A DNA stretch of 64,000 bases from CAXWPM01 sp965206125 (GCA_965206125.1 CBDBIN010000046.1:124001-188000), one strand, 5' to 3'. Shown: positions 16,532 to 28,087, counted from the stretch's first letter. The notes: generated by a model not told the origin, from the sequence alone. Program-made: numbers and translations.

Positions 16532-17752
16532 CTATTCCCGCCCGATCCGGTACAGGCTGCTGTCGCTTCGGATGAAAATCGAACCCCCGGAGACCGCCAT
16601 CGAAGCCAGCGTCCAGCCGTCCAGTCGGTTCGAGGCGAGCAGACGGTACTCGGTCTCCGGGGCGATTACGGTCGCCACGCCCTCCTCGCTCAGGAAATAG
16701 ATCCGCCCGTCCGCGTAGGTGGGAGACGCGGAATAGTTGCCGACGACCCGCTGCTGCCAGATCACGTCTCCCGTCGCGGCGTCCAGGCAGCTGATCACGC
16801 CGATATCACTCACGATGTAGATTTTTTCACCGACCAGCAGCGGTGATGATGTGAACGGAATGGAGCGCTGTCTCACCCACTCGACATGGGTTCGGCTAAC
16901 GTTCCCCTCTCCATCGACACGTACGGCCAACAGCGCAGGCAGGTGGAATCCTGTCACGATGTAGACCACCCCGTCTCCATAGACTGGACTGGGGACGTTC
17001 GAGAAGCCATCGTATCGGACGTACCAGATCTCGTTTCCGGACTCCGGTTCGTACGCCGTCGTGTAGAACGCACCGATGCTGACGATCTGGTCTTCGTTCC
17101 CGACCCGGATTACGATAGGCGTCGAGTACGCTTGGCTGAACGGCTGACGCCGCTCGGTCTTCCAGCGGACCTCACCGGTATCCTTGTCCACGGCAATGAC
17201 GAAGGCCTCGTCGAAACCATCGCAGCTGATGACCAGGAGATCCTCAAACAGGGTGGGGGACCCGCCGTTGCCGTGTTGTGAAATGTATGGGAACTCGGTT
17301 CTCCAGACGACCGTGCCGTCAGTCGTGATGGCCGCGGTGCCGGACGCCCCGAAGTGAACGTAAACACGATCACCCTCGACAATCGGGGTCGGGGAAGCGT
17401 GGCTGTTCTTGAGGTTGAGCAGGGTCGCGTCGTCCTGCCGGAACACTTCGGCGTTGACGAGCTCGGCTCCGGTCTCGACGTCGTAGGCTATCGCGCGAAG
17501 CGATGCCCCATCGTCATCGATGGTTGCCGTCGTCAACCAGACCCGACCGTCGGCGATGACGGGAGAAGACCACCCCTGCCCGGGGACCGGAATCTTCCAC
17601 AGGATGTTCGAGGATTCATCCCATTCGAGCGGTAGGCTCTGGCGGACCGCATGGCCTTGCCCGTCCGGGCCGCGAAACTGCGGCCAGTCCTGCGCGATAG
17701 CCGCGCAGGGGGTCAGAGTCAGCACCAGTACGAGGACAAATCGGCGAAGCAT
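16532..17752 (-). CDS. PQQ-like beta-propeller repeat protein, secreted
   Basis: 406 aa from the ATG at 17752, where a signal peptide begins (MLRRFVLVLVLTLTPCAAIA, cleaved before QDWPQFRGPDG). WPQFRGPDGQGH is the typical opening of outer-membrane/periplasmic PQQ-like propellers. At least six blades recur with the pattern DxxTGxxxW (AVDKDTGEVRWK, CLDAATGDVIWQQ). No PQQ dehydrogenase catalytic residues were noted, so it is more likely structural or a BamB-like scaffold. The gene runs downstream of the 848-aa gene's promoter region on the same strand. Confidence 0.85.
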   Translation of the reverse strand: MLRRFVLVLVLTLTPCAAIAQDWPQFRGPDGQGHAVRQSLPLEWDESSNILWKIPVPGQGWSSPVIADGRVWLTTATIDDDGASLRAIAYDVETGAELVNAEVFRQDDATLLNLKNSHASPTPIVEGDRVYVHFGASGTAAITTDGTVVWRTEFPYISQHGNGGSPTLFEDLLVISCDGFDEAFVIAVDKDTGEVRWKTERRQPFSQAYSTPIVIRVGNEDQIVSIGAFYTTAYEPESGNEIWYVRYDGFSNVPSPVYGDGVVYIVTGFHLPALLAVRVDGEGNVSRTHVEWVRQRSIPFTSSPLLVGEKIYIVSDIGVISCLDAATGDVIWQQRVVGNYSASPTYADGRIYFLSEEGVATVIAPETEYRLLASNRLDGWTLASMAVSGGSIFIRSDSSLYRIGRE

Positions 17753-17957
17753 GGCGAGTGTCAGTCTACGCCGATACTCCGCTTTGCCCCAAGCCGGGAT
17801 GATGCGACAAGGCAGACCCGGGCAGGGTTTCCCCAGAGTTCCCCCGATCCAGTTTCGACTTAGATTGACCGCAACTCGCCATCCTGCGTAACATTCAACC
17901 GACTTCTCCAATGAACTTCGCAGCCGACTCCTGTTCGGATGCGACAAGGGGGTGCCC

Positions 17958-18902
17958 ATGACAGTGGGATTTCGTCGTTCCGGCGCGCTGGCGTTCTTCA
18001 TCTTCGTGCTCTTGACGGTGGTGGCATCGGCAGGAACGCTTGCCGTGTTTCAGGCAGAAGAGCAGCAAGCCGAAGAGGAACCGAGTGAAGAGCAGAAAGA
18101 GCTGAATTCGGACTTGATTGCAGCGGCAACGAGTGGCGACCAAGCTGGCGTTCGGGACTTGATCGCCCGGGGGGGCGATGTGAATGCTACGGCCGGAATC
18201 GGTGCTTCCACGGCCCTGATGAGGTCTGTGTTCCAGGGCAACCTCGATGTTGTTGAGATTCTGATCGAGGCTGGTGCAGAGGTGACGGCAAAGCGGATGG
18301 ACGGCGCGAACGCCCTGAAGATAGCCCTTTCACCCAGCGATGATGGCTTCATCGTCGAGATCATCAAGGCTCTGATCGACGCCGGAGCCGACGTGAATGC
18401 CGTGGAGGGCGACGGAAACACGCTGCTGATGAGGGCCGCAGGCATCGGACGTGTTGCTGTTGTTCAAGCCATGATCGACGCCGGAGCCGACGTGAACGCG
18501 AAGCCTGAAAAGGGTTTAACCGCAACGATTAACGCGACGGCTTTCCCCGATGTCGTTCGGCTCCTGATCGGCGCCGGAGCCGACGTGAATACCGCGTCCG
18601 GGACAGGCTATACCGCTTTGATGCGGGCGGCATGGGCGGGCGGTGGTGACACCGTACAGCTTCTGCTCGACGCCGGAGCCGACGTGAACGCCAAGAGCGA
18701 TAAAGGCCGGACGGTCCTTATGCACGCAGCATCGCCGCGGGCGGACATCAACGTCGTGCAACTCCTCATCGATGCCGGAGCCGACGTGAACGCGACGGAC
18801 GACGCTGGCACAACAGCTCTGGACCTGGCGGTGGCTGACGAACGCGCCGATATCGCAGTTATCCTGCGGGCCGCGGGGGCCGGACAGCCTGGAATACGAT
18901 AG
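17958..18902 (+). CDS. Ankyrin repeat protein with signal anchor
   Basis: 314 aa from ATG 17958, preceded by AAGGGGG; a GTG two codons earlier is equally open. Residues 10-35 are hydrophobic (signal or anchor), followed by an acidic linker. About seven ankyrin repeats follow, most ending in DAGADVN. Several repeats share near-identical DNA (GACGCCGGAGCCGACGTGAA), pointing to recent repeat expansion. Ankyrin arrays mediate protein binding; the partner is unknown. Confidence 0.88.
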   Translation: MTVGFRRSGALAFFIFVLLTVVASAGTLAVFQAEEQQAEEEPSEEQKELNSDLIAAATSGDQAGVRDLIARGGDVNATAGIGASTALMRSVFQGNLDVVEILIEAGAEVTAKRMDGANALKIALSPSDDGFIVEIIKALIDAGADVNAVEGDGNTLLMRAAGIGRVAVVQAMIDAGADVNAKPEKGLTATINATAFPDVVRLLIGAGADVNTASGTGYTALMRAAWAGGGDTVQLLLDAGADVNAKSDKGRTVLMHAASPRADINVVQLLIDAGADVNATDDAGTTALDLAVADERADIAVILRAAGAGQPGIR

Positions 18903-18974
18903 CGGGACGAGTCAGGATCGGAAGAACGGTGACTCGATCGACTCGCAGGCGGATCGAGCCATGTTCAGATTGGA

Positions 18975-21550
<2,576 letters not shown>

Positions 21551-21594
21551 GGGGTCTCGTGTCCTGATTCAGGTATGGTCTGCGGTTCCAGACG

Positions 21595-22038
21595 TCAGCC
21601 CGAGATCGCGATCTGCTTCGGTCGGGCTTTCTCGCTCTTCGGCAGCGTGATCGTCAGCACACCTTCCTTGTAGTCTGCCCCGATACTACTCGCATCAACC
21701 ACGGCCGGAATCGAGAACGACCGGCTGAAAGTGCCATACGCCCGTTCGATCCGGTGGTAATTCTCGTCCTTCGGGTCCTTCTCGAATCGCCGCTCGCCTT
21801 TGAGGGTGAGCACGTTGTTATCCAGACTCAGATCGATATCGTCCTGCCTGACTCCCGGAACCTCTGCCTTCACCGTGATTGCGGCGTCGGTCTCAAAAAT
21901 ATCGACCGAAGGGCTCCAGGATGTGGTGGATGCGGGGTCATCGGGTCTTGCGCCTCGGGTGGCGTCCTCAAACATCCGGTTCATCCGGTCCTGCATCGTG
22001 TTCAAGTCTCTGAAAGGATCCCATCTAATGACTGCCAT
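21595..22038 (-). CDS. Small heat-shock protein, Hsp20/alpha-crystallin family
   Basis: 147 aa. The ATG at 22038 is preferred over the adjacent GTG because AGGAGG is seven bases upstream. The N-terminus WDPFRDLNTMQDRMNRMFED is followed by an alpha-crystallin domain (about 45-135): VDIFETDAAITVKAEVPGV, VLTLKGERR and the closing ADYKEGVLTITLPK. The C-terminal IxI-like motif is QIAI. It holds unfolded proteins for ClpB/DnaK; the same-strand clpB gene directly follows, so the two form a heat-shock operon. Confidence 0.96.
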   Translation of the reverse strand: MAVIRWDPFRDLNTMQDRMNRMFEDATRGARPDDPASTTSWSPSVDIFETDAAITVKAEVPGVRQDDIDLSLDNNVLTLKGERRFEKDPKDENYHRIERAYGTFSRSFSIPAVVDASSIGADYKEGVLTITLPKSEKARPKQIAISG

Positions 22039-22070
22039 CACTAAGCCTCCTCATAAATTAGTCAGTTACT

Positions 22071-22099
22071 ATCATAAGAAGTGAGTGTATCATTATCAA
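22071..22099 (-). promoter_or_regulatory. Promoter of the hsp20-clpB operon
   Basis: On the minus strand TTGATA and TATGAT are separated by exactly 17 bases, giving a near-consensus sigma70-type promoter about 33 bases before the hsp20 start. No CIRCE or clear sigma32 motif was seen here, unlike groEL. Confidence 0.75.
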
Positions 22100-22145
22100 G
22101 TCTTGGGTCCTACTTTTTACTTGTCATGTATCTCATTTTTAATGA

Positions 22146-22151
22146 TATAGT
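22146..22151 (+). promoter_or_regulatory. -10 element suggesting a leaderless queA transcript
   Basis: TATAGT lies seven bases before the queA GTG at 22158. A transcription start at the usual distance would fall on or next to the start codon. No ribosome site precedes the GTG. A weak -35 (TTGTCA, 19 bases upstream) is present. Confidence 0.45.
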
Positions 22152-22157
22152 TAACTC

Positions 22158-23192
22158 GTGACGCTGTCGGGCTTTGACTACGATTTGCCGCCGGATCGGA
22201 TCGCAAAGGAGCCCGTGCGGCCGCGGGACTCGTCGCGGCTCCTGGTCGTCGACCGTCAGACGGGTCAATGGACTGACTCGCGCTTCCGGGACCTCGGGAC
22301 CCATCTTCGTGAGGGAGATCTGCTGGTTCTCAATAATACGCGCGTTCTGAGAGCCCGGCTTCCCGGCACACTGGAGCGCACCGGACGCCCGATCGAAGTT
22401 CTATTGTCGAACCCGGTGGACGGTTCCACCTGGGAGGCCATACTCGGCCCCGGGCGGCGCTTGCGGCCGGGCGACCGGATCCTCCTTGAAAACGAAGGCT
22501 CCATTGTCGTCGGGGACCATGCAGAATTCGGGCTCCGGCAGGTTGAGGTGTCTCCCCCGGAGGGCGTGACCGTCGAAGAATTTCTCGACGGATCGGGCCG
22601 TATTCCACTGCCACCCTACATGGACCGGGAGGACACGCCGCTAGACGCAGTGGATTACCAGACCGTGTTCGCCACCCGCCCCGGCGCAATCGCGGCGCCC
22701 ACGGCGGGATTGCACTTCTCCGAACAGATGCTTTCCTCTTTGGCGGAACGCGGTATCGAAACCGTGGAGATCACGCTGCACGTCGGAGCCGGAACATTCA
22801 TCCCGGTGCGGACCGAAGACCCGGCCGACCATCGACTGAAACCCGAGCGATTTGCTATCGGCGAGGGAGCCGCCGAACGCCTGAATGCCGCGCGCAGCGC
22901 GGGCCGGCGGATCATCGCGGTCGGCACGACGTCGACGCGGACACTGGATTACGTGTGCGCGCGGCACGGGCGATTCGTCGCCGACGAAGGCGAAACCGAT
23001 CTCTACATCCTGCCCGGACACCGGTTCTCGGCGGTCGACGGTCTCGTCACCAACTTCCACCTGCCGCGCTCCACGCTGTTGTTCCTTGTGTCCGCGTTTT
23101 CATCGCGCGACATCGTGCTCGACGCCTATCGCCACGCCGTCCGTTCGGGCTACCGCTTCTACAGCTACGGCGACTGTACTTTCTTCCGATAG
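22158..23192 (+). CDS. queA: S-adenosylmethionine:tRNA ribosyltransferase-isomerase QueA
   Basis: 344 aa, normal length. It transfers and isomerises the ribosyl moiety of AdoMet onto 7-aminomethyl-7-deazaguanine at tRNA position 34 to make epoxyqueuosine. Family blocks are intact: FDYDLPPDRIAKEPVRPRD at the N-terminus, LLVLNNTRVLRARL, YQTVFATRPGAIAAPTAGLH, VGAGTFIPVR and VTNFHLPRSTLLFLVSAF. It is divergent from hsp20. No other queuosine genes are in the window. Confidence 0.98.
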   Translation: MTLSGFDYDLPPDRIAKEPVRPRDSSRLLVVDRQTGQWTDSRFRDLGTHLREGDLLVLNNTRVLRARLPGTLERTGRPIEVLLSNPVDGSTWEAILGPGRRLRPGDRILLENEGSIVVGDHAEFGLRQVEVSPPEGVTVEEFLDGSGRIPLPPYMDREDTPLDAVDYQTVFATRPGAIAAPTAGLHFSEQMLSSLAERGIETVEITLHVGAGTFIPVRTEDPADHRLKPERFAIGEGAAERLNAARSAGRRIIAVGTTSTRTLDYVCARHGRFVADEGETDLYILPGHRFSAVDGLVTNFHLPRSTLLFLVSAFSSRDIVLDAYRHAVRSGYRFYSYGDCTFFR

Positions 23193-23266
23193 GCAGCGTG
23201 GCGGCGTGTGGGGGACAGACCCGTCGGTGCTGATTTGTCCGCCATTTTCCATCCGTCTGTAGTTGG

Positions 23267-23294
23267 TTGACACGGCAGGGGGTTACGGTATAAT
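23267..23294 (+). promoter_or_regulatory. Near-consensus sigma70 promoter of the cold-shock gene
   Basis: A perfect TTGACA and a perfect TATAAT are separated by 16 bases. The predicted start near 23301 leaves a leader of about 140 bases before the cold-shock start codon. Confidence 0.88.
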
Positions 23295-23300
23295 GCGGCC

Positions 23301-23441
23301 GTTCATACTTACATCAGCTAAGAGGAAGAAAAGGCACGGCCATAGTTTCCGAATTCCCGTCGGCCGGCCCGTTTTTCTTTCAGGCCGTGTGTGCTGTTAG
23401 GGCGCCACAGTAGTTTCAGACGTGTAAGGAGTTTCAAGGCG
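23301..23441 (+). promoter_or_regulatory. Long 5' leader of the cold-shock mRNA (possible thermosensor)
   Basis: About 140 noncoding bases lie between the promoter and the start codon, containing GGCACGGCC and GGCCGGCC/GGCCGTG segments able to pair with each other. cspA-type leaders in other bacteria refold with temperature to expose the ribosome site. Whether this one does is inference. Confidence 0.45.
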
Positions 23442-23651
23442 ATGAAAGAAACAGGAAAAGTGAAGTGGTTTAACAACAAGAAGGGCTTCGGCTTCATCGA
23501 AAGGGCCAGCGGCGGGGATGTTTTTGTTCACTACTCGGCCATCCAGAACGATGGATATCGGACGCTGAAAGAAGGCGAGGATGTCGAGTTCACGATTACT
23601 GAAGGTCCGAAGGGTTTCCAGGCGGAGGAAGTCACGCGAGTGATGGCCTGA
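23442..23651 (+). CDS. Cold-shock protein, CspA family
   Basis: 69 aa. The ATG at 23442 follows AAGGAGTTTCAAGGCG. It is a single OB-fold nucleic-acid-binding domain with both RNA-binding motifs: KWFNNKKGFGFI (RNP1 KGFGFI) and DVFVHYSAI (RNP2 VFVHY). It binds single-stranded RNA as a chaperone and antiterminator. It is a monocistronic unit with its own promoter, leader and terminator. Confidence 0.97.
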   Translation: MKETGKVKWFNNKKGFGFIERASGGDVFVHYSAIQNDGYRTLKEGEDVEFTITEGPKGFQAEEVTRVMA

Positions 23652-23676
23652 AGACCCCGGTTTCTTTGCGCCACTG

Positions 23677-23709
23677 ACCCTGCGAAGCAATTCGCAGGGT
23701 CTTTTTTGT
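23677..23709 (+). terminator. Intrinsic terminator of the cold-shock gene
   Basis: ACCCTGCGAA-GCAA-TTCGCAGGGT forms a perfect 10-bp stem, followed by CTTTTTTGTT. Confidence 0.93.
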
Positions 23710-23721
23710 TATAAAGGGACC

Positions 23722-26125
23722 GTGTCGGCACTCTACAGCCTCCGCCCGGAGCTGGAGTTCTCGTCCCAGACCCACCAGGGGCGCTCCTTCGTCATCGTCA
23801 AGGATCCGGTCACCAACCGCTACCTGAGGTTTACCGAAGGACAGGCCGCGATCCTCGAGTTGCTCCACTCCCCGATCGATGTCGACTCCCTGGCCTCTGC
23901 GGCCGCCGATCGGCTGCACACTCCCGTTAAGCGTGAATCACTCGAAGGTTTTCTGCGATCGCTCGACGAAAAGTTGCTCCTCGAAAACGCGGAAACTCGC
24001 GACAAACTGGACCATCGCGATGAGAGCACCAAGCAGGAGAAAAACCTTCTCTACCTGCGCCTGTTCTCGCTGAACCCGGACCGCGTGTTCGATTGGTTGT
24101 TGCCGAAAGTGCGCTGGTGCTTTACGCCGGCATTCCATGTCTTCGCGGTATTGGCCATCCTGACAGGATTCGCAATTACGTTCTCGAACGCGGGCCGTCT
24201 GACCGGCCACGTCCTGTCTCTCTTGAGCCTGAACGGTCTGATCACGATCTGGCTGGTGGTCAGCGTGGTCGTGACGATGCACGAATTCGCGCACGGGCTG
24301 ACCTGTTGCCACTTCGGAGGCAAGGTCAAAGAGCTGGGCTTCATGCTGATCTACTTCCAGCCGGCGTTCTACTGCGACGTCCAGCGATGCCTGGATGTTC
24401 CCCACCCGACGCCAACGGATCTGGGTGACGCTGGCGGGCGGGTATTTTCAGCTCGTCGTGTGGGGCATCGCTACGGTGGTGTGGCGCATCGTGGCCGAGG
24501 AAACCGTGATCAGCCAGGTCGCGTTGATCGTGATCCTGTTTGCGGGCCTGCAGACGCTCTTCAATTTCAACCCACTGATCAAGCTCGACGGCTACTACAT
24601 GCTGAGCGACTACCTGGAGATCCCGAACCTCCGGGCCAAGGCGATGAAAGCGGTCCATGCCTGGCTGGGGTCACGGAGCGAGCCGCTACTGGTTTCGGAC
24701 CAACGCCGGAGCCTTCTGGTTTACGGCGGCCTTTCGCTCACGTTTTCGACCTTACTGCTTTTGTTCGTTTACGTTAACATCTACCTGCTGGCCACCTTCT
24801 ACTTCGATTTCACCGGGCTGGTCGGCTTCGTGATGTTTTCGACCTTCACATTGAAGCGCACGGCCGCCGAGTCGGTCCCCGCGGCCCGCTCCCTGGGCGC
24901 GAGGGCCCTGATCCGCAAGTACCGGAACCTCGGCATCGGTGCGGTGTTCCTGATCGCCATAATTGTGATTCCGTGGGGGCTGCGCATTTCCGCGGATTTC
25001 CGCATCCTCCCACGGCAAGAGTCGATCGTCCGCGCCGAGACTGCGGGGACCGTCGACGAGATCCTGGTGACCGAAGGGGACGATGTCGCAGCCGGCGACC
25101 TCATCGCACGCCTTTACGACCCTGACAAGGAAAAGGAGCTGTCTTTTGTAGAAGGTGAACTGGCTAGCAAGCGGGCCGAGTTGGCCCAACTGCGAGCCGG
25201 CCCCCGCCCCGAGGAGATCGATCAGGCCGAAACGCTGGTTGAAACGCGGCGGACCGAGCTGGCAAACGTGAGCCGCAACGGTGAACTCCGCCTCCAGCTT
25301 GAGCAGACCCTGGCGCGCGAGGAAAACGAGCTGCTCCGAGCGGAGATTGACCTCCGGAAGGCGACCGACATGTTCGTGGAGGAAGTCGGCCCCCGCATCG
25401 ATATGGAGCTGGCCCAGGCCGCGGTCGATGCCCAGAAGAATAGCGTCGGCATGACCGAGGCGTCTCTCCGAATCCTGACCGAAGAGACCAGCCGCGACTC
25501 GGACCTAAAGCAACACGAGCTGGCCGAGGCCGAAAGCGCGCTGGCGCTGCTGCTCGCCGGCTCGCGCGCCGAGGAGATCCAGGCGCGGGAAGCCGACGTC
25601 GTCATGCTCGAAACCCAGCAGACGATCCTGACCGGGGAGCTGGCCAAGAGCGAAATCCGCGCGCCGATCTCCGGGACCATTGTGACGCCGTTCATCGAGC
25701 GTTTGCTGCACGAGCACCTGACTCCGGGCGCCGAGCTCTGCCGGATCGTCGACATGGACCGGGTGAACGCCGAGCTCGTCGTTCCCGAAAAGGAGATGGC
25801 GGACGTTTCAATGGGCAGTCCGGTCCACCTGAAGGTGCGCAGCTACCCGACCGAGGAGTTCATCGGACGGGTGGACTTCATCGCGCCCGTCGCCGAGACC
25901 GCCACGGACATCGCCGACCGGTCCACTCAGTCCGCTTCGACCCTCTACGTCGACTCCCAGCGATACATCGTGGTGCGGACCGAGCTCGGAAACGGGGCCG
26001 GGAAGCTCAAGGCGGAGATGACCGGTGTGGCCAAGATCCATGCCGGCAAGCGGCTCGTCATTCAATTGATGACCCGCCGTGTGGTCCGATGGATCCGGAC
26101 CGAGTTCTGGGACATCTTGCCCTAG
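23722..26125 (+). CDS. PqqD-like / M50 (site-2 protease) / HlyD fusion protein, frameshifted
   Basis: Two overlapping frames form one protein of about 800 aa. The GTG start is preceded by AAAGGGAC. Residues 1-90 resemble the PqqD/RRE-like fold that binds RiPP leader peptides. Residues about 130-420 are a multi-pass M50 metalloprotease with HEFAHG (His187, Glu188, His191) and NPLIKLDGYYMLSDYL as the second metal motif. Residues about 430-800 are an HlyD-type adaptor with lipoyl halves (VRAETAGTVDEILVTEGD ... SEIRAPISGTIV) around a long coiled coil. The frame changes at 24381-24382, where removing one C in GTCC gives FYCDVSDAWMFP. Such fusions accompany peptide maturation/export. Its stop codon is inside a palindromic repeat. 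Confidence 0.85.
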
Positions 26126-26239
26126 GAGCCTGTCGGAAATAAGAAGCCTGCAACCAAGAATCAACAACTTACAGACCAGGGATGGCTCGTAAGTTGTTGA
26201 TTCTTGCTTCGAGGGAGCCAATTCCCGACAGGCTCCTAG
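26122..26239. repeat. 118-bp palindromic MITE-like element, copy 2
   Basis: Reverse complement of the 7696-7812 element with only a few differences. Ends are CTAGGAGCCTGTCGG and its complement, and CTAG occurs at both tips. The inner 14-bp inverted repeat AATCAACAACTTAC is fully conserved. As in copy 1, the left CTAG supplies the stop codon of the upstream gene. Confidence 0.85.
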
Positions 26240-26389
26240 GAGATCCGAGCGGCCGCGACGAAACCGCGGTTCCTGCCACCAAGTCCGCACTTAAGTTCGT
26301 TGCCAAACCATGGGGTCACACGAAACGCAACGTTATTTCATGGAATTAGTGTATTTTAAAGCGCGCTGAGTGGTCTTTAGTTGTGAAGG

Positions 26390-26485
26390 CGACACCTTTG
26401 TCCGGGCAAACCCGCTGAAAAGCGGAGACGCAAAGCCACAAGGCTACAGCCCCTCCCCGGGGCCACGCCGGTTGGGCTGCCAGAG
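26390..26485 (+). ncRNA. GEMM-I (cyclic-di-GMP class I) riboswitch aptamer 1
   Basis: The core GGGCAAACCCGCTGAAAA-GCGGAGACGCAAAGCC at 26404-26437 matches the GEMM-I consensus: GGCAAACC, a GNRA-capped stem and GACGCAAAGCC. A second stem (GGCTACAGCC ... GGTTGGGCTGCC) follows, as in the family. Boundaries are approximate. It is the first of two in tandem. Confidence 0.85.
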
Positions 26486-26545
26486 GTTGAGGAAAGTGGC
26501 AGCGCAATGCGGCAGGGAGCCTTCTGCCCCTCCTCACCGAGCAGT

Positions 26546-26647
26546 AGTTCCTCGTGCCAAAGGCAAATCCGTCTAAAGGCGGAGACGCAAAGCTTCGAGA
26601 CTACCGTTCCTGTCGGTGTTGAGACCGCACTGCCGCATAGGAACCAT
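26546..26647 (+). ncRNA. GEMM-I riboswitch aptamer 2
   Basis: The core AGGCAAATCCGTCTAAAGGC followed by GGAGACGCAAAGC at 26570-26593 repeats the GEMM-I pattern. Closing stem: GTTCCT (about 26548) with AGGAAC (about 26638). The base before GGCAAA is A, where aptamer 1 has G, which could alter ligand preference (c-di-GMP versus cGAMP), but alignment is needed to confirm the position. Tandem arrangement implies a steeper dose response. Confidence 0.82.
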
Positions 26648-26675
26648 GTCCGTCGGGCTGAGCTACCCTCAAAAG

Positions 26676-28022
26676 GTGTGTAAATAGCATAGGCGGTGAT
26701 TATCCTTCCGGGTGAAATAAAAACCCGGGCGGAAGAGCCCGAAAGGAAGGAGTCACACCGCCATGAGCAAGAAGAACATTGATCGAAGTGTGGAGTCAAG
26801 AGTCTGCTTTGAACAGCTGGAAGAGTGGGTGCGAGAGCAGATCCAGTTTTACGTACAGGAACTGTTGGAGGATGAAGTGACACAGCTGCTGGGACGAAGA
26901 AAGAATGAGCGTCGCCGAGAAGTGGACGCGCCCGGTGGCTATCGCAACGGCTACGGTAAGGAGCGGCGACTGACGCTGAGTTGCGGAACGATCAAGCTGC
27001 GGCGTCCCCGAGTGCGGGATCTGGAAGAGCGTTTTGAGAGCCGGGTCTTGCCGCTGTTTGCCAAGCGGACGCAAGAGGTACGAGACTTGATTCCAGAACT
27101 CTATTTGCATGGTCTGGCCGAGGGGGATTTCGATCTGGCCTTAAGAGGGCTTTTAGGGGAAGAAGCGCCGCTGTCCCCCAGCACCGTAGCCCGGTTGAAG
27201 GAGAAGTGGCAGGGAGAAATGGAGGCCTGGCAAAGCCGTCGGCTGGACGATCTGGAAGTGGTGTATCTGTGGGCAGACGGTGTGTACATCAAAGCAGGGC
27301 TGGAGAAGGAAAAGGCCGTGATCCTGGTAGTGATCGCCGCTTTAAGTGATGGCACTAAAGTGGTGGTGTCGGTCAGTAGTGGTTATCGAGAATCGACCCA
27401 GAGCTGGTCCGAAGTGCTGAGGGATCTCAAAGAGCGGGGGATGAACCCACCGAGACTGGTGATGGCTGACGGGCATCTGGGGATCTGGGGAGCGTTGCGC
27501 AACGTTTTCCCAGAAGCCGACGAGCAGAGATGCTGGAATCATCGCCTCGTCAACTTGCTGGCTAAGATCCCCAAGGGTCGGCACAAAGCGGCGTTGTTGG
27601 TGTTGCGGCAGATCCCTTATGCAGAAACACGGCAGGAAGCCGAGCAAGTCAAAGGACGATTCCAACATTGGTGTGGCAAGAGAGGACTGGAGGCAGCGGC
27701 TGATCTGATCGACCAGGACTGGGATCGGATGGTGACGTTTTACAACTATCCCAAACAGCAGTGGCAACATCTGCGGACTACCAATCCAGTGGAGTCTCCC
27801 TTCTCTGCTCTGCGACTGCGAACCGATGCCGCTCGAAGGTTCAAGAAAGTGGCCAACGCACGGGCTGTCATCTGGAAGATGCTGCTGGTCGCTGAGAAAA
27901 GATTTCGCCGTTTGAAGGCTCCGCACTTGATGAAGGATGTCTACCAAGGCGCCCAATATGTCAATGGAGTTCCAGTCAACCAAGTCACCGAGGAGAAAGC
28001 CGCCTGATGTCTATTTACACAC
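26676..28022 (+). mobile_element. IS256-family insertion sequence inside the riboswitch leader
   Basis: Terminal inverted repeats GTGTGTAAATAG at both ends, extended imperfectly to a shared GGCGG about 20 bases in. It contains one transposase gene. The eight bases flanking each side (CTCAAAAG and TTATTGAC) do not match, so the usual 8-bp target duplication is absent, suggesting a rearrangement or adjacent deletion after insertion. Confidence 0.88.
26763..28007 (+). CDS. IS256/Mutator family transposase
   Basis: 414 aa, intact, preceded by AAGGAAGGAG. Hallmarks: GGYRNGYGKERRLTLSCG near residue 60, the catalytic LWADGVYIKAG, MADGHLGIWGALRNVFPEAD, QRCWNHRLVNLLAKIP, and the final TTNPVES motif with the third acidic residue. 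It cuts and pastes the surrounding element. No frameshift, so the element may still be active. Confidence 0.96.
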   Translation: MSKKNIDRSVESRVCFEQLEEWVREQIQFYVQELLEDEVTQLLGRRKNERRREVDAPGGYRNGYGKERRLTLSCGTIKLRRPRVRDLEERFESRVLPLFAKRTQEVRDLIPELYLHGLAEGDFDLALRGLLGEEAPLSPSTVARLKEKWQGEMEAWQSRRLDDLEVVYLWADGVYIKAGLEKEKAVILVVIAALSDGTKVVVSVSSGYRESTQSWSEVLRDLKERGMNPPRLVMADGHLGIWGALRNVFPEADEQRCWNHRLVNLLAKIPKGRHKAALLVLRQIPYAETRQEAEQVKGRFQHWCGKRGLEAAADLIDQDWDRMVTFYNYPKQQWQHLRTTNPVESPFSALRLRTDAARRFKKVANARAVIWKMLLVAEKRFRRLKAPHLMKDVYQGAQYVNGVPVNQVTEEKAA

Positions 28023-28042
28023 TTATTGACGGAACCTCGTCG

Positions 28043-28087
28043 GGCTACCGAAGAGGGTTCACGAACCTCGCCGGTAGCCTTTTTTGT
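28043..28087 (+). terminator. Strong terminator hairpin, probable riboswitch expression platform
   Basis: GGCTACCG ... CGGTAGCC encloses a second stem GAGGGTTC-AC-GAACCTC, then TTTTTTG. It lies on the far side of the IS256 copy from the aptamers. The bases just before it (GGAACC, CGTCGGGCT, ACC) echo those that follow aptamer 2 (26641-26668). It was probably the on/off switch of the leader before the IS arrived. Confidence 0.75.

Noticed and set aside
26668..28030. Eight-base target duplication around the IS256 element
   Set aside because: CTCAAAAG and TTATTGAC differ at most positions, so none is claimed.
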